A DNA stretch of 64,000 nt from Chloroflexia bacterium SDU3-3 (lineage in GTDB: Bacteria > Chloroflexota > Chloroflexia > Chloroflexales > Roseiflexaceae). The DNA lies in assembly GCA_009268125.1 (NCBI GenBank), contig WBOU01000013.1, positions 122,361-186,360 of the forward strand, written 5' to 3'. Below the pieces are notes generated by a model. It was not told where the DNA came from and did no database searches. It was given only the letters and a program-made list of their open reading frames with translations. Below are positions 52,023 to 60,586 of the stretch, piece by piece (positions within the stretch are counted from its first letter, which is position 1; every line of letters starts with the position of its first letter). The position numbers were made by a program, and so were the translations under genes.

Positions 52023-52281
52023 CTTCAGATTGGCGCGGCGCTGCTCTTCCCCGCCGTGCGCGCCGCAGGCCACCCTGCGTCACTTTTCGCCAGCGGGCGG
52101 CAGCCAGACGCCCGTCAAGAGTATAGCAGAAACCACGCCCAGCCCCAACCCCCTGCGCTGCACCCGCAGCTAATGCGCACCCCGCGCTCGGCCCAAGATG
52201 ACGACACAGCATCGCAGGCGCACCTGGCCCATCGCCCATCGCAACGCCGCAGAGCGCCCAGGCACTTGCGCAAATTGACTC

Positions 52282-52309
52282 TTGACACGACATTGCCCTA
52301 TGCTATACT
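52282..52309 (+). promoter_or_regulatory. Strong sigma-70 promoter without an obvious large gene
   Basis: TTGACA (52282-52287), 16-base spacer, TATACT (52304-52309). It is the best promoter match in the window, yet the next convincing gene starts 570 bases downstream. An ATG at 52314, close to the expected start point, would be leaderless. Confidence 0.7.
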
Positions 52310-52881
52310 TGCGATGGCAACGTACTCCAACATCCTCACCACCACCCATCTCTACAGCGCTGCGTCCTTTGGGCATACCCAATTCTCTAAACCTATCCGT
52401 TCAACACCACCCGGCGTACCGTGAGAGAAAAGCATTATCACTATGCCAACCAGCCGCATACGCATCGCGCCACAGGCGGGCAGCCGCTTCCTGGCACCCC
52501 GATCATGCGCTCGCCTACTAGAGCGCAAGTTCGCAGCCTAAGCTTATAGCTCTCTTCCTGTACACTCATTTCCCTTTAGAACAACCAAAAAGAGCACCGA
52601 TCGACTATTTTGCGTGTCTTACTATCATCATCTGATCGATAAAAGACATCTGACAGAGTATCTACACCATACTCGAAAACACCATATAGCTACGTTTTCA
52701 TGAATCAGGTGTAGCTGTAGTCGCTCTTTATCCCACTAGGTTAGCACTATAGCTCTTATACCCGATATTCCGAGCTACTGTACCGTTTCTACCATCTATA
52801 GGCCACCATACCGATCTTTATGTGCAAAGATCGCGCTAGGCTATGCCTTTCAGGCGTATGCAGTATACAATGGAGAGACGT
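52310..52881 (+). other. Transcribed-looking leader region with small frames
   Basis: The gap from 52023 to 52881 holds no established gene. After the promoter there are two tiny frames: 52314-52424 (36 codons, MATYSNILTTTHLYSAASFG and onward) and 52443-52541 (32 codons, MPTSRIRIAPQAGSRF and onward). Neither has a good ribosome site or recognised family. The segment 52545-52840 is AT-rich with no feature that I recognise. It could be a non-coding RNA, a small peptide, or a long leader of the following operon. Confidence 0.35.
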
Positions 52882-53307
52882 ATGCCCTTTGACATCACCG
52901 GAACGTGGAAGCTGCTGGCGTGGAAACGATTTGAGGGCGACACCACCCACTACCCGCTGGGCGAGCAGGTGACGGGGATCCTGATCTACGCCGCCGACGG
53001 CAGCATGGCTGTGCAGATGACGGCGCTCGACCGCCCCCACATCCCCACCAGCGACCCCCAGGGCGGCACCGCCGAGGAGCGCGCCGCCGCTTACTCGACA
53101 TGCCTGGCCTACTTTGGCAGGTGGTCGCAGGCCCCCGACGACGAGATCGTGACGCACTATGTGGATGCCAGCCTGTTCCCCAACTGGTCAGAGACCGTGC
53201 AGGAGCGCCCCTTCACCTGCGACGGGCGCTACCTGGCGCTGCGCACCCCGCCAGCCGAAGGCCCAAATGGCACCGTGGTGAACGAGATGTCCTGGGAGCG
53301 GGCCTAG
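52882..53307 (+). CDS. Lipocalin-like domain protein
   Basis: 141 residues from the ATG at 52882, with GGAGAG six bases upstream. ITGTWKLLAWKRFEGD, then VTGILIYAADGSMAVQMT and FTCDGRYLALRTPPAEG match the small cytoplasmic 'lipocalin-like' family (PF13924 type), single beta-barrels thought to bind or transform small hydrophobic or sugar-like ligands. No signal peptide. It starts 53 bases before the GH15 gene and is probably the first gene of the ten-gene redox operon. Confidence 0.8.
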   Translation: MPFDITGTWKLLAWKRFEGDTTHYPLGEQVTGILIYAADGSMAVQMTALDRPHIPTSDPQGGTAEERAAAYSTCLAYFGRWSQAPDDEIVTHYVDASLFPNWSETVQERPFTCDGRYLALRTPPAEGPNGTVVNEMSWERA

Positions 53308-53359
53308 CCCCGAACGCCGCCCACAAATCAGAACTAAGCCAGAGAAAGGTGCCGCAGCG

Positions 53360-54838
53360 ATGTCTGAAATGACCCACGCCCGCGCGAGCGCTCATGCCCC
53401 TGTGCCCAGCGCAAGCCCCCCCCTGCCGAGTGACACAGCGGTGGCTGAGCCAACCCACGCCCGCGCAAGCGCTCAGACCCCTGTGCCCAGCACAAGCCTT
53501 AATCTGCAAAAAGTTGATGTCATCTCATCGAACTTCCAGGCCATAGCGCAGCACATGTTCATGCTGATGATGCGCAACATGGCCAGCGACGGCTATGTGT
53601 TTGTCGACCCCACCAACTCCCAGGTGTTCTCGCGGGCGGGCTGCATCATCGCATCGCCATCCTACCCCGCCAACACCGCCACCATCGATCAGGACTACGT
53701 GTTCAACTGGGTGCGCGACGCCGCGATCACCGTGCTGGAGATCGCGGCGACCACGCCGCCCACCGCGCCCGGCCAGGGCGTGCAGTCGCTGATCGACTAC
53801 GTCGCGTTTGCCCAGCTCTGCCTGTCGAATGGCACCCAGAGCATGGCGCGCGGCTGCTTCACCATCGCGGGACAGCCTCGCTCGTGGAGCGACCAGAACG
53901 ATGGGCCAGCCCTGCAGAGCGTGGCGCTGCTGGCGATCTACCCGCAGCTGAACATGGCCGCGCAGCAGACCGCCGCCGAGATGATCGCCACCAACCTGCA
54001 GTTCCTGCTGGGCGTCTACCAGCAGCCCACCACCAACCTGTGGGAGGAGCACAACGCCTACTCCTTCTTCGCGCGAGCGGCCCAGCTGCGCTGCTTCGAG
54101 GCGGTGAAGACCAACACGCTGGGCATCGCCATCCCCGACGGGGTGGATGCCGCGATCGCGTGGCTGAAGAGCAGCCTCGACGAGCACTGGAGCGAGCAGG
54201 AGCAGATCTACCTATCGCTGCTGCCGCCGATAGCCGGATACGACCCCAACATCGACATCATCTGCGCCAGCCTGTACGGCGCTATCCCGTTCACCGACAC
54301 GCGGCTGCTGGCCACCGCCGCCAAGATCCGCAGCGTGTGGGCCGACGATGGCTCGCCCCACCAGTACCCGATCAACGTGACCGACCGCGCCCACGGCATG
54401 GGGCCGCTGCTGGGGCGCTACCCCAGCGACTTCTACGACGGCGACGCCCGCGACGGGCAGTCCACCGGCAACCACCCGTGGGCGCTGTGCACCTGCAATC
54501 TGGCCGAGCTGTACTACCACGTGGCGAATACGATCGCCGCCAGCCAGAGCCTGCCGCTCGACCCGCTGTCGGAGCCGTTCTTCAGTCAGGTCGGCATCAC
54601 CGCGCAGACCTCACCTGCCGATGCAGTCAACCTGCTGCACGCGGCGGCGGACGCCATGCTCAACGCGGTGATCTACCACAGCGACCACCTGGAGCTGAGC
54701 GAGCAGTTCGACGGCTACACCGGCTACGAGAAGAGCGTGAAGAATCTGACCTGGAGCTACGCGTCATTTCTGTCGGCGGTGCGCGCGAAGACCAGCGGCA
54801 CCATACTGGGGGTGACGGCACATGCAATCGAACGATAG
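53360..54838 (+). CDS. GH15 glucoamylase-like protein without export signal
   Basis: 492 residues. After a 45-residue Ala/Pro/Ser-rich N-terminus made of two copies of THARASA-PVPS-type sequence, an (alpha/alpha)6 barrel of the glucoamylase family follows. VFNWVRDAAITVLE, SDQNDGPALQSVALL and NLWEEHNAYSFFARA are the canonical blocks, with the general acid Glu expected in WEEHN. The second catalytic Glu is probably in LSEQFDGYTGYEKS. The family releases glucose from alpha-glucans or glucosides. There is no signal peptide, unlike secreted glucoamylases, so an intracellular glycoside is a likely substrate. The stop overlaps the next start by 17 bases. Confidence 0.85.
   Translation: MSEMTHARASAHAPVPSASPPLPSDTAVAEPTHARASAQTPVPSTSLNLQKVDVISSNFQAIAQHMFMLMMRNMASDGYVFVDPTNSQVFSRAGCIIASPSYPANTATIDQDYVFNWVRDAAITVLEIAATTPPTAPGQGVQSLIDYVAFAQLCLSNGTQSMARGCFTIAGQPRSWSDQNDGPALQSVALLAIYPQLNMAAQQTAAEMIATNLQFLLGVYQQPTTNLWEEHNAYSFFARAAQLRCFEAVKTNTLGIAIPDGVDAAIAWLKSSLDEHWSEQEQIYLSLLPPIAGYDPNIDIICASLYGAIPFTDTRLLATAAKIRSVWADDGSPHQYPINVTDRAHGMGPLLGRYPSDFYDGDARDGQSTGNHPWALCTCNLAELYYHVANTIAASQSLPLDPLSEPFFSQVGITAQTSPADAVNLLHAAADAMLNAVIYHSDHLELSEQFDGYTGYEKSVKNLTWSYASFLSAVRAKTSGTILGVTAHAIER
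53372..53497 (+). repeat. Direct duplication in the GH15 N-terminus
   Basis: Two 45-base copies (53372-53416 and 53453-53497) with few mismatches, 81 bases apart, each coding THARASAxxPVPSxS. In frame, so the duplication lengthens the linker without breaking the gene. Confidence 0.85.
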
Positions 54839-55259
54839 CTTTCTGGCGCTCTCGGCGGCGCTCACCGGCTTCAGCACGCTCGACCTGCTGGGCACGGGCA
54901 TGGCGCAGGAGTACCAGCGCACGCTCGACGCCACGCTGCCACCGGGCATCTACCGCGAGCTGCTGGAGACGTGGGCCAGCGCCGGGGGCGGCGAGGCCGC
55001 GACCGACCAGATCATGGGCGACCCCAAGCTCGGGCCGGTGGCGCGTAACCTCATCCAGCTGTGGTACTGCGGCACCTGGAGCGCCATGCCCGACGACTGG
55101 CGCAGCGCCTACGGCACAACCCCGCTGGACATGAGCCGCGTGGTCTCGCCCGAGGCCTTCCAGGCCGGGCTGCAGTGGGCGGTGGCCGGGGCGCACGCGC
55201 CCGCCAGCGGGCAGCAGGGCTTCGCGGCATGGGCACTGCCGCCAGAAGGGAGCAGCTGA
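54822..55259 (+). CDS. Small subunit of an FAD-dependent sugar/sorbitol dehydrogenase-type enzyme (1)
   Basis: 145 residues. FLALSAALTGFSTLDLLGTG, then KLGPVARNLIQLWYCGTW and the terminal ALQW-like GLQWAVAGAH match the small-subunit family of membrane sugar dehydrogenases (sorbitol dehydrogenase SldS type). Those subunits carry a Tat signal that exports the folded flavoprotein; here the signal is missing, so the complex should remain in the cytoplasm. It overlaps GH15 by 17 bases and the following GMC gene by one base (TGATG), strongly suggesting a complex with the GMC subunit. A paralogue lies at 60100. Confidence 0.8.
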   Translation: MQSNDSFLALSAALTGFSTLDLLGTGMAQEYQRTLDATLPPGIYRELLETWASAGGGEAATDQIMGDPKLGPVARNLIQLWYCGTWSAMPDDWRSAYGTTPLDMSRVVSPEAFQAGLQWAVAGAHAPASGQQGFAAWALPPEGSS

Positions 55260-57037
55260 TGAGCGACGAGGAGTGGTACGATGTGGTAGTGGTGGGCGCT
55301 GGCGTGGCCGGCGCGCTGATCGCCAAGGCGGTATCCGACGCCAAGCTCACCGCGCTGGTGCTCGAGGCCGGGCCGGAGCGCGCCACCAGCTTCGACGGCT
55401 ACCAGCGGCACGTGCGGCACTTCTACGCCGCCGCCGCAAAGAACGCCGAGTCGGCGTGGCCGCCCGACCCCCACGCGCCCCAGCCCGACACCGCCGACAT
55501 CCGCCAGGGCAGCGGCTACTTCATCCAGCGCGGCCCCGACCGCTACGGCAGCAGCTACACCCGCGCGCGTGGCGGCTCGACCCTGCACTGGCTAGGCGTG
55601 TCGCTGCGCATGCTGCCCGAGGATTTCGGCATCCGCACCCGCTACGGCGTGGGCCGCGACTGGCCGATCGGCTACGACGAGCTGGAGCCCTACTACCGCA
55701 AGGCCGAGGTGGCCATGGGCGTCTCGGCGGATGTGGCCGACCAGCGCTACCACGGCCTGACCTTCGGCGAGGGCTACGACTACCCCATGCGCCGCCTGCC
55801 GCTGAGCTACTCGGATACCAAGCTGGCCGAGGCCATCGCGGGCCTGACGGTGGACGTGGGCGCAGGGCCGGTGCCTGTCACCGTGCGCTCGTACCCCGCC
55901 GCCCGCAACTCGACGCCGCGCCCCGGCTACCGGCCCATCGGCACCATCGACAAGCGCCCCGAGGGCGGCGAGGTCGAGATGTTCGTGGGCGAGCGCTGCG
56001 CGGGCAACACATCCTGCACGCCGATCTGCCCCATCCAGGCCAAGTATAACGCGGGCCGCACCCTGACCCAGGCCGACGACACCTACCTGCGCCTGATCCC
56101 GCAGGCCGTAGTCTCGCACATCGATATCGACAGCGAGAGCGGCCAGGTGAGCGGCCTCACCTACCTGCGCTATGACGACAGCGGCTTCACCATCCACCGC
56201 GTGCGCGGCGGGGCCTACGTGCTGGCCGCACACGCGGTGGAGAACGCCAAGCTGATGCTGCTCTCCGGGCTGGGCGGCCAGCACGTGGGCCGCAACCTGA
56301 TGGACCACCCGGCGCTCTACGCCTGGGGCCTGGCGCCGGAGCCGATCGGCGCGTTCCGCGGGCCGCTCTCCACGGCGGGGATCGAGGAGCTGCGCGCGGG
56401 CGCGTTCCGCAGCCAGCACGCGGCCTTCCGCTTCGACGTGGGCAACGACGGCTGGCGGGCCACCACCGGCGCGCCCGACACCACCGTGGCCGCCGCCATC
56501 CGCCAGCAGGGCCTCTACGGCCCGCGGCTGCGCGAGTCGCTGGCCGCCGCGCTCTCGCGCCAGGTGCGGCTCTCGCTGGCCGTCGAGCAGCTGCCCGACC
56601 CCGCCAACCAGGTGACGATCGACCCCTCGCAGCGCGATCCGCTGGGCATCCCCCGCCCCGCGATCAGCTACCAGATCGACGACTACACCAAGGCGGGCAT
56701 GGCCGCCGCCACCCAGGTGGCCCAGGCGATCTTCCAGCGCGCCGGCATCGCCGACTGCACCGACCACGCCAGCGGCACATGGTTCCCCACCGTCACCTGG
56801 GGCGACCAGGTCTTCGCCTACCACGGCATGGGCCACTTCGCAGGCACCCACGCCATGGGCAGCGGCCCCCACGACTCGGTGGTAGACAGCTACCAGCGCT
56901 CCTGGGAGCACCGCAACCTCTACCTGGTGGGCTCGGGCAGCATGCCCACCATGGGCACATCCAACCCCACCCTAACGCTCGCGGCGCTGGCTATCCGCAC
57001 CGCCGAGCAGCTGATCGCAAGCATGAGCCGTGGCTAG
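55259..57037 (+). CDS. GMC-family FAD sugar dehydrogenase catalytic subunit 1 with [3Fe-4S]-type motif
   Basis: 592 residues. DVVVVGAGVAGALIAK binds FAD at the N-terminus. GGSTLHWLGVSLRM and the C-terminal FAGTHAMGSGPHDSVVD with PTMGTSNPTLTL contain the active-site His and Asn of glucose-methanol-choline enzymes. Cys247, Cys253 and Cys257 (CAGNTSCTPIC) give C-x5-C-x3-C, the pattern that holds a [3Fe-4S] cluster in bacterial FAD-glucose dehydrogenase. It should oxidise a sugar or cyclitol hydroxyl and pass electrons via the cluster. The small subunit is encoded just upstream; a cytochrome subunit is not. The start at 55259 is fixed by the TGATG overlap. Confidence 0.88.
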   Translation: MSDEEWYDVVVVGAGVAGALIAKAVSDAKLTALVLEAGPERATSFDGYQRHVRHFYAAAAKNAESAWPPDPHAPQPDTADIRQGSGYFIQRGPDRYGSSYTRARGGSTLHWLGVSLRMLPEDFGIRTRYGVGRDWPIGYDELEPYYRKAEVAMGVSADVADQRYHGLTFGEGYDYPMRRLPLSYSDTKLAEAIAGLTVDVGAGPVPVTVRSYPAARNSTPRPGYRPIGTIDKRPEGGEVEMFVGERCAGNTSCTPICPIQAKYNAGRTLTQADDTYLRLIPQAVVSHIDIDSESGQVSGLTYLRYDDSGFTIHRVRGGAYVLAAHAVENAKLMLLSGLGGQHVGRNLMDHPALYAWGLAPEPIGAFRGPLSTAGIEELRAGAFRSQHAAFRFDVGNDGWRATTGAPDTTVAAAIRQQGLYGPRLRESLAAALSRQVRLSLAVEQLPDPANQVTIDPSQRDPLGIPRPAISYQIDDYTKAGMAAATQVAQAIFQRAGIADCTDHASGTWFPTVTWGDQVFAYHGMGHFAGTHAMGSGPHDSVVDSYQRSWEHRNLYLVGSGSMPTMGTSNPTLTLAALAIRTAEQLIASMSRG

Positions 57038-57122
57038 GGCGAGAGTACGCATGATTCACAAGCCTGCGGGCACCCGATGAGCGAGGCCAGCGAGACGAGG
57101 ATTGAAGAGGAGAGCAAGCGCC

Positions 57123-58973
57123 ATGGTCTTTTTCCCCAGGGATAAAATGACGCGCACCAGCGCCGAGCAGGTGGGCGAGGAGATCTACGACGTGGTGATC
57201 GTGGGCGGCGGGGTGGCTGGCGCGATCATCGCCAAGCAGCTCAGCGCCGCGCACAAGCGCGTGCTGGTGGTCGAGTCGGGGATGGGCAAGGACGTGGACC
57301 TGGCCGGGTACGAGAGCTACGTCTCGCGCTTCTACGGCACCGCCATGAAAGACAACCAGTCGCCCTACCCGATCAACCGCAACTCGCCCATGCCGCGCAG
57401 CACCGACGCCCGCAAGATCACCCCCGGCCTGCCCGCCACCGACGCCTACATCGTGCAGAACGGGCCGTTTGGCAGCGATACCACCTACACCCGCGTGCTG
57501 GGCGGCACCACCATGCACTGGGAGGCCAAAACCCCGCGCATGGTGCCCGACGACTTCAGCATGCGCAACACCTTCGGCGTGGGCGAGAACTGGCCGATCA
57601 GCTACGACGAGATCGAGCCAGACTACCGCGAGGCCGAGCGCGAGATGGGCGTCTCGGCGGATGTCGAGGACCAGCGCTACCTCGGCATCAGCTTCCCCGA
57701 CGACTACGTCTACCCCATGCGCAAGATGCCGCTCTCGTACCTCGACCAGCAGGTCGACCAGGGCATCCGTGGCACCAGCGTGCAGCTCGGCGGCCAGCAG
57801 TTCGACCTTGAGGTGCGCTCGTTCCCGCAAGCCCGCAACGGCATCCCCAACCCGCTCTACAACGGCGGTAAGGGCTACCGCCCGCTCGGCGCGGTCAGCA
57901 CCAGCCAGGTCGAGGCGGGCGAGCGCTGCCAGGGCAACAACAACTGCGTGCCGATCTGCCCCGTGCAGGCCAAGTACTACGCGGGCAAGACCATGGCCCA
58001 GGCCCTGCTGGGCGGCGATGTGAAGGTGCTAACCCAGGCCGTGGCCTCGCGGGTGGTGCTCGACGCCGACGGGCGCGTCAGCCATATCGAGATCAAGCAG
58101 TACCACGACCCCATCCTGCCCGACCACACCACCGCCACCGTGCGCGGCAGAGTGTTCGTGCTGGCCGCCAACGCGATCGAGAACCCGCGCCTAATGCTGG
58201 CCTCGGGGCTGGCGGGCAGCAGCGGGCTGATGGGCCGCAACCTGATGGACCACGCCTACCTGCTGTGCTGGGGCCTGATGCCCCAGGTCTGCGGCACCAT
58301 GCGTGGCACCAACTGCACCGGCGGCATCGTGGCGCTGCGCAACGGCTCGTTCCGCAGCCAGCAGGCCGCCTTCGGCATCGACATCCACAACGACGGCTGG
58401 GGCTGGTCCGAGGGCTCGCCCGCCAGCGACCTGCTGCGCCTGGTCGACGGCCAGAACAAATTTGGCCGCAGCCTGCGCCGCGAGCTGGCCGACAGCATCA
58501 CCCGCCAGCTGCTGCTGGCCTTCATGATCGAGGTGCTGCCCGACCCCAACAACCGCGTCAGCGTCGACCCCGCCTACAAGGACCAGCTGGGCAACATGCG
58601 CCCTGTGGTCACCTACAACATCCCCGAGTACACCATGCGCGGGGCCGCCTACGCCCGCCGCTTCGCCCAGCTGGTGTTCCAGCGGCTCGGCGTGGCCGAC
58701 TACACCCACTACGACCCCGGCGACTACGGCTATGTCACCTACGAGGGCGCGGGCTACGCCATCCGTGGCGGCAACCACCTGGCGGGCACCCACATCATGG
58801 GCAGCAGCCCCAGCACATCGGTGGTCGACCCCGACCAGCGCTCGTGGGATCACGCCAACCTCTTCCTGGTGGGCGGCGGCAGCATGCCATCGATCGGCAC
58901 CGCCAACGTCACGCTCACCATCGCCGCGCTCTGCTTCCGCACCGCGCGCGCGATCATCGCCGATCTTGCCTAG
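57123..58973 (+). CDS. GMC-family FAD sugar dehydrogenase catalytic subunit 2 with [3Fe-4S]-type motif
   Basis: 616 residues from the ATG at 57123, with GAGGAG upstream. A paralogue of the preceding gene: FAD-binding DVVIVGGGVAGAIIAKQL, GGTTMHWEAKTPRMV, Cys269/275/279 in CQGNNNCVPIC (C-x5-C-x3-C), and LAGTHIMGSSPSTSVVD with SIGTANVTLTIAAL at the active site. An extra 80-residue segment near 65-110 (FYGTAMKDNQSPYPINRNS) distinguishes it. The two proteins probably oxidise different positions or successive intermediates. It lies 85 bases after the first GMC gene, with the ferritin-like gene next. Confidence 0.88.
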   Translation: MVFFPRDKMTRTSAEQVGEEIYDVVIVGGGVAGAIIAKQLSAAHKRVLVVESGMGKDVDLAGYESYVSRFYGTAMKDNQSPYPINRNSPMPRSTDARKITPGLPATDAYIVQNGPFGSDTTYTRVLGGTTMHWEAKTPRMVPDDFSMRNTFGVGENWPISYDEIEPDYREAEREMGVSADVEDQRYLGISFPDDYVYPMRKMPLSYLDQQVDQGIRGTSVQLGGQQFDLEVRSFPQARNGIPNPLYNGGKGYRPLGAVSTSQVEAGERCQGNNNCVPICPVQAKYYAGKTMAQALLGGDVKVLTQAVASRVVLDADGRVSHIEIKQYHDPILPDHTTATVRGRVFVLAANAIENPRLMLASGLAGSSGLMGRNLMDHAYLLCWGLMPQVCGTMRGTNCTGGIVALRNGSFRSQQAAFGIDIHNDGWGWSEGSPASDLLRLVDGQNKFGRSLRRELADSITRQLLLAFMIEVLPDPNNRVSVDPAYKDQLGNMRPVVTYNIPEYTMRGAAYARRFAQLVFQRLGVADYTHYDPGDYGYVTYEGAGYAIRGGNHLAGTHIMGSSPSTSVVDPDQRSWDHANLFLVGGGSMPSIGTANVTLTIAALCFRTARAIIADLA

Positions 58974-59032
58974 GCGCGGGCGGCCCGCTGGCGAAGACGC
59001 ATCGGAAAAGCAAGATAGAAGGAGCACACGCT

Positions 59033-60097
59033 ATGTCGCTTGAGCAGATCACCAGTAAGGAAGAGCTGTACGAGTACCTCGACGTGGCCATGCAGCTTGA
59101 GCACGCTACCATCCCGCCCTATCTGCTGGCGCTCTACACCATCCACCCCGGCACCAACCCCGACGCCGCGCATATCATCCGCACCGTGGTGGTGGAGGAG
59201 ATGCTGCACCTCACGCTTGCCGCCAATATCCTCAACGCCGTGGGCGGCAAGCCCGATCTCACCACCCCGCACTTTGTGCCCACCTACCCCACCTTCCTGC
59301 CCGACGGCGAGACCGACTTCGAGGTCGATCTGCAGGCCTTCTCGCCCGCCGCGATCGAGACCTTCCTGAAGATCGAGCGCCCGCGCCAGGCCCCCGACGA
59401 GGAGTCGCGCATCGTGCGCCGCCCCGGCAACAAGTCCTTCATCAGCAGGCGGCTGGGCGACGAGTCGCTGCACTTCTACAGCATCGGCGAGTTCTACGAG
59501 GAGATCGCCCGCGGCATCAAGTTCCTCTGCGAGCGGGATGGCGAGCAGAGCCTGTTCACCGGCGACCCCGCCCTGCAGGTCACGCCCGAGTACTACTACT
59601 CCGGCGGCGGCGAGCTGCATGTGGTCACCGGCTACGAATCGGCCAAGGCCGCCACCGACCTAATCAGCGGCCAGGGCGAGGGCCTGGGCGGCGATATCTA
59701 CGACAAAGAGCACGAGCTGGCCCACTACTACCGCTTCGACCAGCTGCGGCTGGCCCAGTACTACCAGCCCGGCGACACGCCCGGCAACCCCAGCGGCCCG
59801 CCGCTCAACGTGATCTGGGAGGCCTCCTACCCCGTGCAGAAGAACCCGCGCATCGCCGAGTACCGCGACCCCGACATCCACCGCGCCGCACTGGCCTTCA
59901 ACCAGTCCTACGCCGACTTTCTGCACACGCTCACCCGCGCCTACAATGGCCAGCCCCAGCTGCTGCTGGATGCCGTGCCCCAGATGTTCCGCCTGCGCGA
60001 CAAGATGAACCAGCTCATCCGCGTGCCGCTGCCCGACAAGCCCGGCACCAACGCCGCGCCCACCTTCGAGGTCAACGAGCTAAGCAGGGAGATCTAG
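59033..60097 (+). CDS. Ferritin-like (VioB N-terminal-type) protein
   Basis: 354 residues; AGAAGGAG precedes the ATG. The N-terminal helical domain shows MQLEHATIPPYLLALYTI and VVVEEMLHLTLAANILNAVG, the paired E...ExxH helices of the ferritin-like domain first seen in VioB iminophenyl-pyruvate dimer synthase (PF12902). These residues could bind a di-metal centre. The C-terminal half (YDKEHELAHYYRFDQLRLAQ, ALAFNQSYADFLHTLTRAYN) adds another helical E/H-rich bundle. In VioB the domain accompanies an oxidative dimerisation. Its placement between two flavoenzymes and a small subunit suggests an oxidative step or electron/oxygen handling in the same pathway. Specific reaction unknown. Confidence 0.75.
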   Translation: MSLEQITSKEELYEYLDVAMQLEHATIPPYLLALYTIHPGTNPDAAHIIRTVVVEEMLHLTLAANILNAVGGKPDLTTPHFVPTYPTFLPDGETDFEVDLQAFSPAAIETFLKIERPRQAPDEESRIVRRPGNKSFISRRLGDESLHFYSIGEFYEEIARGIKFLCERDGEQSLFTGDPALQVTPEYYYSGGGELHVVTGYESAKAATDLISGQGEGLGGDIYDKEHELAHYYRFDQLRLAQYYQPGDTPGNPSGPPLNVIWEASYPVQKNPRIAEYRDPDIHRAALAFNQSYADFLHTLTRAYNGQPQLLLDAVPQMFRLRDKMNQLIRVPLPDKPGTNAAPTFEVNELSREI

Positions 60098-60099
60098 CC

Positions 60100-60555
60100 G
60101 TGCGCGATCTGTTCCTCTCCTTCTCCGCCGAGGTCACGGCCTTCACCACCTTCGAGCTGCAGGGCACCGGCATGGCCGACGCCTACCTAGCCGCCGCCAT
60201 CGGCGTGGTGGGCGACGGGCCGGTGCAGCAGCTGCTCGCGGTCTGGCAGGGCATCCGCCAGGAGGGTGCCGATGTCGAGGGCCGCCTGCGCCGCGAGATC
60301 TTCGGCGACGAGCTGCTCGGGCCGATCGCCCGCAACATCGTGAAGATGTGGTACATCGGCAACTGGTACCAGCTGCCCTACGCCTGGTCGCAGACCTTTG
60401 GCGCGCACGAGAACGACACCACCTTCGCCGTCTCGCCCGCCGCCTACATCGAGGGTCTGCTCTGGCCCGCCATCGGCGCGCACCCGCCGGGGGCCAAGGC
60501 CCCTGGCTACGACTCGTGGTCCGGCCCGCCCACCATCCCCGAGGTTCCCGAGTAG
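60100..60555 (+). CDS. Small subunit of an FAD-dependent sugar/sorbitol dehydrogenase-type enzyme (2)
   Basis: 151 residues, GTG start two bases after the ferritin-like stop, AGGGAG upstream. FLSFSAEVTAFTTFELQGTG and LGPIARNIVKMWYIGNWYQL align with the 54822 protein. AYIEGLLWPAIGAHPPGAK closes it. Again no Tat signal. It probably pairs with the second GMC subunit, so the operon would make two cytoplasmic two-subunit dehydrogenases. Confidence 0.78.
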   Translation: MRDLFLSFSAEVTAFTTFELQGTGMADAYLAAAIGVVGDGPVQQLLAVWQGIRQEGADVEGRLRREIFGDELLGPIARNIVKMWYIGNWYQLPYAWSQTFGAHENDTTFAVSPAAYIEGLLWPAIGAHPPGAKAPGYDSWSGPPTIPEVPE

Positions 60556-60586
60556 CAAGCCGATGCGGCTTGGAAAGGCGAGATCG

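Noticed and set aside
55259..57037. Assignment of the GMC gene as cholesterol or choline oxidase
   Set aside because: The C-x5-C-x3-C cluster motif and the adjacent SldS-type small subunit point to the sugar dehydrogenase branch instead.
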